A stretch of DNA of 64,000 nucleotides from Streptomyces sp. NBC_01476 (GTDB taxonomy: Bacteria > Actinomycetota > Actinomycetes > Streptomycetales > Streptomycetaceae). Location: positions 4,287,001 through 4,351,000 of the forward strand of contig NZ_CP109446.1 in assembly GCF_036227265.1 (NCBI RefSeq), written 5' to 3'. The position numbers and the translations under genes were made by a program. Position 1 is the first letter of the stretch. Each line of letters starts with the position of its first letter. This document shows positions 42,750 through 51,756 of the stretch, piece by piece. The notes under the pieces are model-generated. The model saw only the letters and a list, made by a program, of their open reading frames with translations, did not search any database and was not told the origin of the DNA.

Positions 42750-43173
42750 CCTGAATGTGACTACCGGACGGGGTCTGCACGCGAGGTGCGGCACTCAGGT
42801 ACTGGCCGACCTGCTTGACGATCGTGCCCATCTCGAAAGCCATCATCCCCACGTCGACCCCTTCGGTGGCGATGGCGGCCAGCCGGGCACCCCGGCCCGC
42901 CGCCGTGACGAAGAGGAAGGCGCTCTCCATCTGGACGACCGTCTGCTGGACCTCTCCGCCGTGGAAGTGGCGTGCCGCGCCACGGGCCAGGCTGTGCATG
43001 CCGGAACCGACCGCGGACAGGTGCTCGGCGTCGTCCCGACGCAGGTCCTTCGACTTGCCGATGAGGAGGCCGTCCCCGGACAGCACGATGGCACAGCGGA
43101 TCTCCGGAATCCGGTCCACCAGCCCGTCGAGGAGCCAGTCCAGCTGAGGACCGGGTTGTACCTGCTCAGTCAT
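42742..43173 (-). CDS. cvnB: conservon roadblock/LC7 protein CvnB
   Basis: 143 residues with the roadblock fold: LDWLLDGLVDRIPEIRCAIVLSGDGLLIG, the SGMHSLARGAARHFHGGEV helix and VGMMAFEMGTIVKQVGQYL. MglB-like proteins act as scaffold or GTPase activator for the partner GTPase. GAGGGAA precedes the ATG; it lies 14 bases after cvnA. Confidence 0.93.
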   Translation of the reverse strand: MTEQVQPGPQLDWLLDGLVDRIPEIRCAIVLSGDGLLIGKSKDLRRDDAEHLSAVGSGMHSLARGAARHFHGGEVQQTVVQMESAFLFVTAAGRGARLAAIATEGVDVGMMAFEMGTIVKQVGQYLSAAPRVQTPSGSHIQDA

Positions 43174-43187
43174 TGCGTAACATTCCC

Positions 43188-45914
43188 TCACGGTTGGTTG
43201 GCACCCGAGCTCCTTGAATCCGACGGCCGGCCGTCTCTTCTGCCTGGCTCGTCGGCTTCGGACATCCGGGCCCGCTTCAGCCCCTCCTGAATGGCGATCA
43301 TCGCGCGGGCGGACGCGTCGGGGGAGATGACTCCCTGGTCTCCGTCCGGCCCGCCCTGCGTGTATTCCGCCTCCCTGCGCAGCTGCTGTGCGAGGCTCGC
43401 GCCCCGGGTCCGGTGCGGCAGGACCTGAGGGGTGGTCAGTGGGCGATGGGTGTGCTGAGCGTCCCCGGGCGCCGGCGGGGGTGGTGCCGACTGCGGTCCT
43501 GGACGCCCGGCACCCGGTGCCGGATACCCGCTTCGCGCCGCCTCGGGGCCGGCGTATCCCGGGGGCGCCTGGGTTTCCCGTGGCGCATGGGATGCGGGGT
43601 GTTGCTGGGGGGATGCCGCCCACTCGGCCGGTCCGTTGGCCGCGGGGGTGGGATGGTCCGACGCGGCGGGCAAGAGACCTGCACCTCCGTACTCGGGAAA
43701 ACCGCTGTGGTCCGGGAGGCGGGCGTGCACGGGGGAGTACACCTCGCCGGCCGCCGGGATCGCCGGGCCGCCGGCCATGCCGCCGCCGACACTGCCCCCG
43801 CCGACGCTGCCACCGACACCGCCGCCGACACTGCCGCCGACGAGGCTGCCGGCCAGTCCGGCCGAGCTGCCGCCCTGGCTCACCTGACCTGCCGCGCTGC
43901 CGGCCGCGACCGTCGGCCGGGGGCCGTCCAGCGGGGTCACGCCGGCTGCCGAGGCCGCCGACCTGAGCTGGTCGAGCACCGGCGAGTCGACCTCTTCGAG
44001 CAGCGCCGACGGCAGCAGGACGACGACGAGCGTCCCGCCGTAGACGGACTCGCGCAGCTCCACCTTGATCTTGTGCCGCTCGGCCAGCCGGGAGACCACG
44101 AAGTGGCCGAGCCGCGGGTCCTCGCTCAGCGCCGCCATGTCCAGCTTCGGCGGGTTGGCGAGCAGGTGGTTCGCGTGGTCGAGCATGTCCTGCGGCATGC
44201 CGAGGCCGTGGTCCTCGACGTGCACGACCAGGCCCTTGCCCACCTTCGTCGCGCTGACGAACACCTGGGTGTCCGGCGGCGAGAAGCTGGTGCCGTTCTC
44301 GATGAGCTCCGCGAGGAGGTGGGTGACGTCCGCCACCGCCCGCCCGGCCAGCGCGAGATGCCGGTCCGCGGGCAGGTTCTTCACCTTGACGCGGGTGTAG
44401 AGCTCGGTCTCCGCGACCGCGCTGCGCATCACGTCGATGATCGAGACGGGAGCGCTGATCCGGCGGCTGGGCGGCGAACCGCTGAGGATCACCAGGCTCT
44501 CGGAGTGCCGCCGCACGCGCGTGGCGAGGTGGTCGATCCGGAAGATGTCCTTGAGCAGGTCCGAGTCCTCGTGCTTGCGCTCGAGGTCGTCCAGCAGCGA
44601 TATCAGGCGGTGGATCAGGATCTGGGTGCGGCGGATGAGCTGGCCGATGACCTTCTCGGTGCCCTCCCGGCCGCGGGACTGGCGCACCGCGGTCTCGGCG
44701 GCGACCCGGCCGAGCTGGTCGATGGCCGCCGCGAGCCGTTCCACCTCGTCGCCCGGCTGCCGGCCGAGCGGGGCGAGTTCGGCCGGGTCGATCCGCTCGC
44801 CGCTCTCCACCCGGGCCAGCAGCTGGGGCAGCCGTACGCCGGACAGCTCTTCGGTGTGCTCCTGCAGCAGGGAGAGCCGGCGCAGGGTCGAGCGCCGGGC
44901 CCGCAGGCCGAACACCGCGCAGCCGATCAGGGCGACCAACGTCCCCGCGGTGCCCGCGAGCGCCTTGAGCAGCGCGTCGTCGGCGCGGTTCGAGGCGCTG
45001 CCGGCCAGGTCGGCCAGCGAGTCGCCGTCCAGGCTCTGCAGGTCGTCCGCGACCGCGGCGGCGGCCGGCGGCCAGCTCGCGGCGAGCTGGGAGACGTCCA
45101 CGCGCTGCCCGGAGGCCACCGCCTCCTCGACCCGGTTCACCGTGCCGAACTCCGCGCTGTCGGTGATCCGCGCGTAGGTGGTGGCGGTGCCTCCCGGCAG
45201 GTCGCCGACGTTCAGGCCGGTGCGGTACTCCCGCTGGACCGCCAGGTACTGGGCGAACTGGGACCGGGTCGCGGCGGACAGGCCGCCGCCGGGCAGCGCG
45301 CCGGCGAGGACGGCGTCCTCGCGCGAGAGCATCTCGGTGATCTGGACCAGTGACGCCGTGGCCGCGCCGCCCCGCGCGAAGCGCCCGTCGCCGCTGCGCA
45401 CGGAGGTGGTGAGCAGGCCGGTGCCGTGCGCGATCGTGTCGGTGAAGTACTGGAAGGCGTCCGTCGTCGACAGGGTGCGCCCGTCGATCGACTTGCGGCG
45501 CTCGGGCAGGAAGACCAGGGCGTCGTCGAGCGACTTGGCCGAGCGCCGCAGCGTCGCCGAGTCCAGCCCGGCCGGAGAGCTGCGGCGGTACTCCTGGACG
45601 GCGGCGTCGGTCCTCTTGCGGGCGTCGGCCAGGGCGTTGCGGGCGGCCGGGGTGCGGCTCGCCTGCCAGGCCGTGGTGAGCCGGCGTTCGGTCTGCAGCC
45701 GGGAGAGCACGTCCTGCGCCGGGCGGGCGACGGACGAGGCCCGCTGCGCGTCGGTGTGCAGCCGGGTGTGGGTGTCGACGAGGCCGGCCGCTGTGTAACC
45801 CCACAGTGCGCCGAGGCAGACCGCGGGAACGACGAAGGGCAGGCCCAACGAGAATCGGAGAGATCTACGCGGAGCGGATCGATGACGTGTCCGCTGGTCG
45901 CGGGTGCCTGGCAT
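43188..45914 (-). CDS. cvnA: conservon sensor histidine kinase CvnA
   Basis: 908 residues from the ATG at 45914, chosen for the GAGGA site five bases upstream; an ATG at 46010 lacks one. TM1 (LPFVVPAVCLGALWGYTAAG), a nitrate/nitrite-sensing-type helical extracytoplasmic domain (about 45-300), TM2 (GTAGTLVALIGCAVFGL), a HAMP-like linker, a dimerisation region lacking a standard HisKA box and an ATPase domain (ELIENGTSFSPP, EDHGLGM, GHFVVSRLAERH). The last 250 residues are disordered, Gly/Pro-rich with GGSVGG repeats. Senses an unknown signal for the Cvn complex. Confidence 0.92.
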   Translation of the reverse strand: MPGTRDQRTRHRSAPRRSLRFSLGLPFVVPAVCLGALWGYTAAGLVDTHTRLHTDAQRASSVARPAQDVLSRLQTERRLTTAWQASRTPAARNALADARKRTDAAVQEYRRSSPAGLDSATLRRSAKSLDDALVFLPERRKSIDGRTLSTTDAFQYFTDTIAHGTGLLTTSVRSGDGRFARGGAATASLVQITEMLSREDAVLAGALPGGGLSAATRSQFAQYLAVQREYRTGLNVGDLPGGTATTYARITDSAEFGTVNRVEEAVASGQRVDVSQLAASWPPAAAAVADDLQSLDGDSLADLAGSASNRADDALLKALAGTAGTLVALIGCAVFGLRARRSTLRRLSLLQEHTEELSGVRLPQLLARVESGERIDPAELAPLGRQPGDEVERLAAAIDQLGRVAAETAVRQSRGREGTEKVIGQLIRRTQILIHRLISLLDDLERKHEDSDLLKDIFRIDHLATRVRRHSESLVILSGSPPSRRISAPVSIIDVMRSAVAETELYTRVKVKNLPADRHLALAGRAVADVTHLLAELIENGTSFSPPDTQVFVSATKVGKGLVVHVEDHGLGMPQDMLDHANHLLANPPKLDMAALSEDPRLGHFVVSRLAERHKIKVELRESVYGGTLVVVLLPSALLEEVDSPVLDQLRSAASAAGVTPLDGPRPTVAAGSAAGQVSQGGSSAGLAGSLVGGSVGGGVGGSVGGGSVGGGMAGGPAIPAAGEVYSPVHARLPDHSGFPEYGGAGLLPAASDHPTPAANGPAEWAASPQQHPASHAPRETQAPPGYAGPEAARSGYPAPGAGRPGPQSAPPPPAPGDAQHTHRPLTTPQVLPHRTRGASLAQQLRREAEYTQGGPDGDQGVISPDASARAMIAIQEGLKRARMSEADEPGRRDGRPSDSRSSGANQP

Positions 45915-46073
45915 CTGATTCCTCGTACGGCAGCGGGGCGCTGGTGTCGGTAGGGACGGTGCGAAAAGTGCCGGTCTTTCCTCCGGAGCGGCGGCTCGAC
46001 GCGCCGTCATCGTGATCGAATACCGGGCAGACCTTATCAGGATCGTGTCGGACCGTCAGCGTTCGCTCACAGT

Positions 46074-46098
46074 AACTGCCCCCCGATGAAGGGCAGTT
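46074..46098. promoter_or_regulatory. AACTGCCC-N9-GGGCAGTT inverted repeat
   Basis: Perfect 8-bp arms in the gap between cvnA and the FAD oxidoreductase. It may be an operator of the conservon or a second terminator stem for the upstream operon. Confidence 0.35.
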
Positions 46099-46131
46099 GA
46101 TGACGAGATGTCCGGACAGGAAAAGGGGCCG

Positions 46132-46161
46132 GGGCCGGCGGTTCTCCCGGCCCGCCGGCCC
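46132..46161 (-). terminator. intrinsic terminator of the KS-ACP/A/FAD operon
   Basis: Perfect 10-bp stem (GGGCCGGCGG with its inverse at 46152-46161) with a 10-base loop. On the minus strand it is followed after a few bases by TTTT, giving a true Rho-independent signature seven bases after the FAD gene stop. It separates this operon from the conservon. Confidence 0.65.
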
Positions 46162-46167
46162 GGCGTT

Positions 46168-47352
46168 TCACAGCAGCGCGAGGAGCTTGGGTGTGTACAG
46201 GGCGCCCGCGGTGGCGATGCCGGCGACCATGTCGAAGTAGATGGAGGTGAGTTCGGGATCCGTCTGGACGGCACGCAGCAGTGACAGACGCTGCTCGTGC
46301 GGCGCGAGGTGGGCGACCGCGAGGGTGGATTCATAGCCGGGACCCAGCGCGCTGTCACGCTCCGTGGCGAACTCCTTGAGCGCGGTGTCGAGTTGGGCCG
46401 GATCGCCGTCGAGCCGGCCGGTCAGCCGGGCCACCAGGGCCTCGACCTGGCCGAAGGCGTCACTGATCCCGCGGGCGGTGATCGAGTCCTTGTGGTGGCC
46501 CGCGTCGCCGACCAGGACCCAGCCGGGACCGGTCGCCTGCCGGAAGTAGTTCTGCTGGTCGCCGGTGCCGCGCAGCCGCTCGGCGGGTTCCTTGTCCGCG
46601 AGCCGTTCGTACAGGGAGGGGGCGGCGGTCCGCACCTGCTCCAGATAGGCGCGGCGGGCGTCGGTGCGCACCTCCTCGAAACGGGCCTGCGGGAAGTAGG
46701 CGAGGACGAGGGTGAGGCCGTCGTTGGTCGGCACCGCGGCGGTCCAGCTGCCGGGTGCCTCGTACAGCTCCAGGTCGGCCGGCACGTCCTGCCAGTACGT
46801 GTAGTACGCGCAGGTCAGCCGGTCGTCCGCGACGGTGTACGGTGCTTCGGCCAGCCTGGCGACGGTCGAGCGCATGCCGTCGGCGCCGATCACCAGGCGG
46901 GCCTGTTCGGTGAAGGAGCCGCCCTGCCACCGGCCTTCGACACCGGTGACGCGTCCCGCGTCGTCGCGCAGCAGGCCGGTCACCTGGCAGCGGTCGCGCA
47001 GTTCGACGCCGGCCGCCACGGCCGCGCCGGCCAGGATCGCGTCGAGCACATGGCGGCGGGGGGCGAGGCCGGCGCGCTGTCCCGCCACGCCCCGCGCGCA
47101 GCCTTCGAGCCGGACGTCGGCGAGTTCGTAACGGGTGCGGTCAAGGGGCGGGCATCCCGTCGCGCGGACCTGCTCCAGCAGGCCCCAGCGGGCCAGGGCC
47201 GCGACGCCCGGCTGGTGGATGAGGTGGGTGGAGAGGGTGTCGGTGCCGGAGGGCGCCTTGTCGAGCAGGAGTACCCGGTACCCCGCGCGGGCGAGCAGCA
47301 TGGCGGTGGGCGCACCGGCGCAGCGCGCGCCCACCACGATGGCGTCGAACAT
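46168..47352 (-). CDS. FAD-dependent oxidoreductase, last gene of a KS-ACP/A operon
   Basis: 394 residues of the geranylgeranyl-reductase/PHBH-like flavoprotein group: FDAIVVGARCAGAPTAMLLA (FAD fold with the GARCAG variant), VIGADGMRSTVARLA (GD motif) and GPGWVLVGDAGHHKDSITARG (second FAD motif, HKDSITARGI typical of this subgroup). No covalent-FAD or tryptophan-halogenase WxWxIP motif. Likely oxidises or epoxidises a carrier-bound or released product of the two upstream enzymes. The ATG is 62 bases after the adenylation gene; same strand. Confidence 0.88.
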   Translation of the reverse strand: MFDAIVVGARCAGAPTAMLLARAGYRVLLLDKAPSGTDTLSTHLIHQPGVAALARWGLLEQVRATGCPPLDRTRYELADVRLEGCARGVAGQRAGLAPRRHVLDAILAGAAVAAGVELRDRCQVTGLLRDDAGRVTGVEGRWQGGSFTEQARLVIGADGMRSTVARLAEAPYTVADDRLTCAYYTYWQDVPADLELYEAPGSWTAAVPTNDGLTLVLAYFPQARFEEVRTDARRAYLEQVRTAAPSLYERLADKEPAERLRGTGDQQNYFRQATGPGWVLVGDAGHHKDSITARGISDAFGQVEALVARLTGRLDGDPAQLDTALKEFATERDSALGPGYESTLAVAHLAPHEQRLSLLRAVQTDPELTSIYFDMVAGIATAGALYTPKLLALL

Positions 47353-47413
47353 GAAGCCTCACAACAGACGTCGGGTGGTTGGGTGTTGTGGTGATGCCGC
47401 TCGGACGTCCGGT

Positions 47414-48946
47414 TCAGCGGGAGCCGAGTTCGGTGAGCAGCGCCAGGCGGTCGATCTTGCCGTTGGGGTTGAGCGGCAGCTGGTCGAGGACGGTGATCCG
47501 GCGGGGCAGCATATAAAGGGGCAGCCGGTCGCCCAGCACCGCGTAGAGCCGGTCCGGGGTGCAGCCGGTGCCGCTGACCGCCGCCGCCAGCTCCGGCTCA
47601 CCGTCGGAGGTCGGCACTGCGAGGACGACCGCCTCGCGTACGCCGGGCTGCTGCCGCAGCACCGCCTCGATCTCGCCGAGTTCGATGCGGTGGCCGCGCA
47701 GTTTCACCTGGTGGTCGGTGCGTCCCAGGTGGACAAGACAGCCGTCCCGCATCGCCACCCGGTCGCCGGTGCGGTACCAGTGCCGGTCGGTCACCGGCCC
47801 CTCGGCGAACGGCTGGTGATCGGGCGTCAGAAAGCGGCCCGCGTTGTTCCCCGGGTCCTGGTAGCCGGGGAAGCGCAGCGGGCCGCGGACGAGCAGTTCG
47901 CCGCTGTCGCCGGGGAGGCCGTTCTCGTCCAGCAGCAGGAAGTCCATGCCGGGGTAGCAATTCCCGATCGGCGCGGTGCCGTTGGGGGTCTCGGGCCAGG
48001 TGTCCGGGTCGTCCGGCAGCCGGTAGGCGGTGCAGGAGATGGTGAGTTCGGTCGGGCCGTAGAGGACCTCAAGCCGGCTCGCCGGAGCCGCGGCGCGCCA
48101 CTCCCGGGCCGCCGCCAGGGTCAGCGGTTCGCCGCCGAAGACGCTCCACCGCAGCGTGGGCATGCAGCCGGGGGTGAGCGTGCCGAGACGGGAGGCGAAG
48201 GAGATCAGCGACGGTACCGAGAACCAGTGGGTGAGCCGCAGATTGTTGATCGTCCGCACCGGCGACAGCAGTTGCCCGCGCATCGGCACCACCAGCGTGC
48301 CGCCGCCGGCCCAGGCGACGAACAGGTCGTGCACCGAGCCGTCGAAGGTCAGCTCGAAGGTCTGCGAGAGCCTGCTGCCCGGCCCGATGCCGTACCGGGG
48401 GGCGACCTGGTCGAGGTAGGCGGAGATGTTGCGGTGCAGGATCGGCACGCCCTTGGGGGAGCCGGTCGAGCCGGACGTGAAGATGATGTACGCCACGTCG
48501 TCCGGGCCTGCCTGCCGGTAGGGCAGGTCGGGCGCAGGCTCCTTCGCCAGGGCGGCCACCTCGTCGGGACCTGCGGTGACCACCGGCACCCCGAGCCCCG
48601 CGCCGTCCCCGGCGGCGTCGGCCAGGATCACCTCAAGACCGGCGGATTCCACGATGGCGGCCGTACGGGCCGGCGGGTGCTCGGGGTTGAGCGGCACGAC
48701 GGTGGCGCCCGCGCGCAGGATCGCCAGATAGCCGGCGTACGCGGTCACCGAGCGGCTTGCCAGCAGCCCGACCCGGCGCGGCGGGGCGCCGCCGGCCGCC
48801 GTGATCAGCCGGGCGGTGATCCGCTCGGCCAGGTCCCGCAGTTCGCGGTAGGTCAGCCGGTCCTTGTCCACCTCCAGGGCGCCGGCGTCCGGGTACAGGT
48901 CCGCCGAGCGGGCGAACCTGTCGTACGCGGTCTGCGGGTCGCTCAT
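47414..48946 (-). CDS. stand-alone amino-acid-type adenylation enzyme
   Basis: 510 residues, ANL superfamily. Core motifs: TSGSTGSPKG (A3), FDGSVHDLF (A4, with the Asp that usually binds an amino acid alpha-amine), FGGEPL, YGPTELTI (A5), WYRTGDRV (A7), GRTDHQVKLRGHRIELGEIE (A8) and the catalytic Lys in NPNGKIDRLAL (A10). There is no condensation, carrier or thioesterase domain, so it would load a carrier in trans, most simply the ACP of the adjacent KS-ACP protein. The ATG at 48946 overlaps that gene's stop (ATGA). Substrate not predicted. Confidence 0.9.
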   Translation of the reverse strand: MSDPQTAYDRFARSADLYPDAGALEVDKDRLTYRELRDLAERITARLITAAGGAPPRRVGLLASRSVTAYAGYLAILRAGATVVPLNPEHPPARTAAIVESAGLEVILADAAGDGAGLGVPVVTAGPDEVAALAKEPAPDLPYRQAGPDDVAYIIFTSGSTGSPKGVPILHRNISAYLDQVAPRYGIGPGSRLSQTFELTFDGSVHDLFVAWAGGGTLVVPMRGQLLSPVRTINNLRLTHWFSVPSLISFASRLGTLTPGCMPTLRWSVFGGEPLTLAAAREWRAAAPASRLEVLYGPTELTISCTAYRLPDDPDTWPETPNGTAPIGNCYPGMDFLLLDENGLPGDSGELLVRGPLRFPGYQDPGNNAGRFLTPDHQPFAEGPVTDRHWYRTGDRVAMRDGCLVHLGRTDHQVKLRGHRIELGEIEAVLRQQPGVREAVVLAVPTSDGEPELAAAVSGTGCTPDRLYAVLGDRLPLYMLPRRITVLDQLPLNPNGKIDRLALLTELGSR

Positions 48947-50898
48947 CGGGCTCCGGCCCCCAGCGACCGCGTCCACGCCCGCAGTTCGCCGACCGTGCGC
49001 AACGCGCCGAACTCCTCCGGATCGACCTCCTCGCCGGACTCCTTGGCGAGTTCGACGAGTATCCGCAATTTCGCCAGCGAGTCGATGCCGATCTCGGCGA
49101 GCGTCGAGCCGTCGTCGAAGCCGGTCCGCGCGTGCTCGCGCAGCATCCAGGCGGCCAGGTCCGTACCGTCCGCGGCGTGCTCCTCACCCGGCCAGTAGCG
49201 CTTGGTCTGCCACGGGTAGCGGGGCAGCGGCACGAAGCGGCCGGGTTCCCCGAACACGGTCTCCCAGTCCAGGTCGTCGCCCCTGCGGTAGCCGTCGGCC
49301 ACGCCCGACAGGGGCACTCCGCTCACGCCCGCGCCGCCGGTGAGCGCCGCCGCCATCTCCTCGTGGCTGGTGCCGATGACGGCCAGCCGGTGCTGGTGGT
49401 GCTGGCGGCGGGTGGCCGCGCTGAAGCAGATGTCGCGCAGCGCGTACCCTGCGCCCTGCCCGCCGGGTCCGAGGTACTCGGCGTACGACCTGGCCAGCGC
49501 CTCCAGTGCCGCGGGGCTGCGGGCGGAGAGCACCAGTACGTACCGGGTCCCGTCCGGCTCCGGTTCCGCGGCCGGTCCGGGGACGGGTACGGCGGTGTCG
49601 GCCTGCCGGATCACCACATGGGCGTTGAGGGCCGAGGAGCCCTGCCCGGAGATCCCGGCGACGGCCGGCCGGTCCAGCTCCGGCAGGTCCTGGAGCTTGC
49701 CCGGTACCACCAGGGGGAGTTCGTCCCAGGCGACCCGCGGGTTGGGGGTGCCCAGGTGGAGGCTGCCGGGGACCTGGTGGTGTTCGAGGCAGAGCACCGC
49801 CTTGATCAGCCCGGCCATGCCGCCGGCCGCCTCCGCGTGCCCGATGTTGGTCTTGACCGAGCCGACCAGCAGCGGCCGGTCCGCCGGCCGGCCGGCGCCC
49901 AGCACCGTGCCGAGCGCGGCGAGTTCGAGCGGGTCGAGGGCGGGTGAGCCCGAGCCGTGCGCCTCGACGTAGTCGACGTCGGCGGGGTCCACGCCGGCGT
50001 CCTCGTAGGCCCAGCGCAGCACGGAGAGCTGCCCGGCCAGCGACGGGTTGAGGACGGTGTCGCTGCTGCGGCCGTCGTTGCCGACGGCGCTGCCCTGGAT
50101 GACCGCGCGGATCCGGTCGCCGTCGGCGATCGCGTCCGCGAGCCGTTTCAGGACGACGACCCCCACCGCGTCGCTCGGCGCGTGGCCGTCGGCGTCCGCG
50201 GCGCCGAACTTGCTGCGCCCGTCTGCCGCCATGCTGCCGGCCTGGGTCATCACGACGCCCTCGTCCGGGCGCAGGGTGATGTTCACTCCGGCGGCCAGCG
50301 CCAGCGGCGTCTCGCCGGCCCGCAGGCTCTGCACCGCCTGGTGGACCGCCACCAGCGAGGAGGAGCAGGCGGTGTCCACCACGACGCTCGGGCCGCGGAA
50401 GTCGAAGACATGGGAGAGCCGGGCGGGTATCAGTGAGCGGAAGTTGTTCAGCTGGGCGGCGCCGGCGCCCTCCAGGCCCTGCCGGAGGGCGAGTTCGAGG
50501 TAGTCGGCGCGGCCGTTGCCGACGAAGACCCCGGTCCTGCTCCCCTCCAGCAGGTCGGGGCGCTGCCCGGCGTCCTCCAGCGCCTCCCAGGCGGTCATCA
50601 GCAACAGCCGCTGCTGCGGGTCGAGTTCGACCGCCTCGGTGGAGGACATTCCGAAGAATTCGGCGTCGAAGCCGGCGATGTCACCGAGATAACCGGCGCG
50701 CCGGCTGGCTATCCGCCCCGGCCCGGGGTCGGCGGAGTGCAGGATGTCCACGTCATAGCGTTCGGGCGGCGTCTCGCTCGTGGCGTCCACGCCGTCCCGT
50801 AGCAGGGTCCAGAGTTCGTCGGTGTCCGAGGCGTCGGGGAGGCGGCAGGCCATGCCGACCACTGCTACCGACCGATGGTCCATGTTCGGCCCGATCAT
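48943..50898 (-). CDS. KS-ACP polyketide synthase protein without AT
   Basis: 651 residues. The ketosynthase (about 8-435) has nucleophile C178 (DTACSSSL), H314 (VEAHGSGSP, where EAHGTGT is standard) and H354 (KTNIGHAEAAGG). The usual DGYVRGEG-type loop is DGHAPSDAVG here. After it comes a KS-AT linker-like region (VLVLSARSPAALEALARSYA), then directly a post-AT style segment (PRYPWQTKRYW) and a carrier domain (about 575-645) with phosphopantetheine Ser607 (EIGIDSLAKLR). No AT, KR, DH or TE. GGAG lies nine bases before the ATG at 50898. First gene of the operon with the adenylation enzyme and FAD oxidoreductase. Confidence 0.9.
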   Translation of the reverse strand: MIGPNMDHRSVAVVGMACRLPDASDTDELWTLLRDGVDATSETPPERYDVDILHSADPGPGRIASRRAGYLGDIAGFDAEFFGMSSTEAVELDPQQRLLLMTAWEALEDAGQRPDLLEGSRTGVFVGNGRADYLELALRQGLEGAGAAQLNNFRSLIPARLSHVFDFRGPSVVVDTACSSSLVAVHQAVQSLRAGETPLALAAGVNITLRPDEGVVMTQAGSMAADGRSKFGAADADGHAPSDAVGVVVLKRLADAIADGDRIRAVIQGSAVGNDGRSSDTVLNPSLAGQLSVLRWAYEDAGVDPADVDYVEAHGSGSPALDPLELAALGTVLGAGRPADRPLLVGSVKTNIGHAEAAGGMAGLIKAVLCLEHHQVPGSLHLGTPNPRVAWDELPLVVPGKLQDLPELDRPAVAGISGQGSSALNAHVVIRQADTAVPVPGPAAEPEPDGTRYVLVLSARSPAALEALARSYAEYLGPGGQGAGYALRDICFSAATRRQHHQHRLAVIGTSHEEMAAALTGGAGVSGVPLSGVADGYRRGDDLDWETVFGEPGRFVPLPRYPWQTKRYWPGEEHAADGTDLAAWMLREHARTGFDDGSTLAEIGIDSLAKLRILVELAKESGEEVDPEEFGALRTVGELRAWTRSLGAGAR

Positions 50899-51150
50899 GG
50901 GATATGACTCCTTCGATGCTCGCCGCTGTGCGCACGTGGTGGCGCGGTTGACCTTGCCGCACGGAACTGAGAACGGCCTCACGGGTCTCGCTGGGGCGGC
51001 GCCTGCGGACATCCCCCGCCGTCCGCACGCGCGCCATCGTGGCACCAGCGAGTCCGGGCTCAACGCTCGGCCGGGGACGGCGCCCTGGGCGGTCGCCGTT
51101 CCTCACCGGATCGGTAGGCGGTCACCTCGCACGGGACGCGAGGCATCCAA

Positions 51151-51186
51151 AGTCGCTGAAGTCGCTGAAGTCGCTGAAGGCGCTGA
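51151..51186. repeat. 9-bp tandem repeat (AGTCGCTGA)4
   Basis: Three exact copies of AGTCGCTGA (51151-51177) and a fourth with one change (AGGCGCTGA, 51178-51186). It lies about 250 bases upstream of the KS-ACP start. Confidence 0.6.
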
Positions 51187-51555
51187 AATCGTCGGAGGCG
51201 CGGGGGCCGCTGCGGACGGGACAGGGGCCGTGGAGGCGGCGGGCGGTGTGGATCTCGGCGTGAAATCGAGCATGGCCGACTGGCTGAAAGGCCCCACCGC
51301 TCCGCCCGGCGGGATGTCCGCAGCTCGACCGTACGTGCCCACCACACCGTCCCCTTCATGCACAGATACACCGGACAACACTGCAGGTACCGGCCTCGGC
51401 ATCACGTGTGCCCCTCCCGCCTCCACCGTCCCTGCCGACGGGCTGGTTCGGACGCGGCAGCGTCGAAAACCGGCCCGCCGCACGATTGTCGTACGCAAAA
51501 ACGGTTCTGCTCGATTACCGCTCAAGGAATGGCGGGAAGTGATCGCCGAAGGTTG

Positions 51556-51589
51556 AAACCTGGAAATATTTGGACAGAATTCCAGGTTT
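51556..51589. promoter_or_regulatory. AAACCTGGAA-N14-TTCCAGGTTT inverted repeat
   Basis: Perfect 10-bp arms, centre to centre 24 bases, in the most AT-rich part of the control region. It may be an operator for the biosynthetic operon or for the GAF gene 170 bases to the right. Confidence 0.5.
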
Positions 51590-51756
51590 GGCACTCTTCT
51601 CGCTCCGTCGACGGCACCGTGGTGACGGAGACCGTACCGGCCGCGCACCCTCGGTGGTCAAGTGCCCCACCTCGGGGGCAGGCGTGAGGCAAGTGATACA
51701 GGCAATCCCGGGACGGGCGAGCCGCAGCGGCCAGGATTCTGATTTCATCTGATCTC

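Larger units (their letters stand above)
50899..51756. other. 858-base divergent control region
   Basis: Lies between the KS-ACP gene (leftward) and the GAF gene (rightward). It contains a 9-bp tandem repeat (51151-51186), a relatively AT-rich patch around 51480-51600 and a 10-bp inverted repeat (51556-51589). Several open frames cross it, but none has a ribosome site plus convincing codon bias, so it is left unannotated as coding. Confidence 0.4.

Noticed and set aside
46168..47352. Halogenase for the KS-ACP operon
   Set aside because: The flavoprotein lacks the WxWxIP motif and the catalytic Lys region of flavin halogenases; called a general FAD oxidoreductase.
51103..51648. 181-codon minus-strand frame in the control region
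   Set aside because: Ser/Ala/Pro-rich end derived from the 9-bp repeat, no ribosome site, no domain; left as non-coding.
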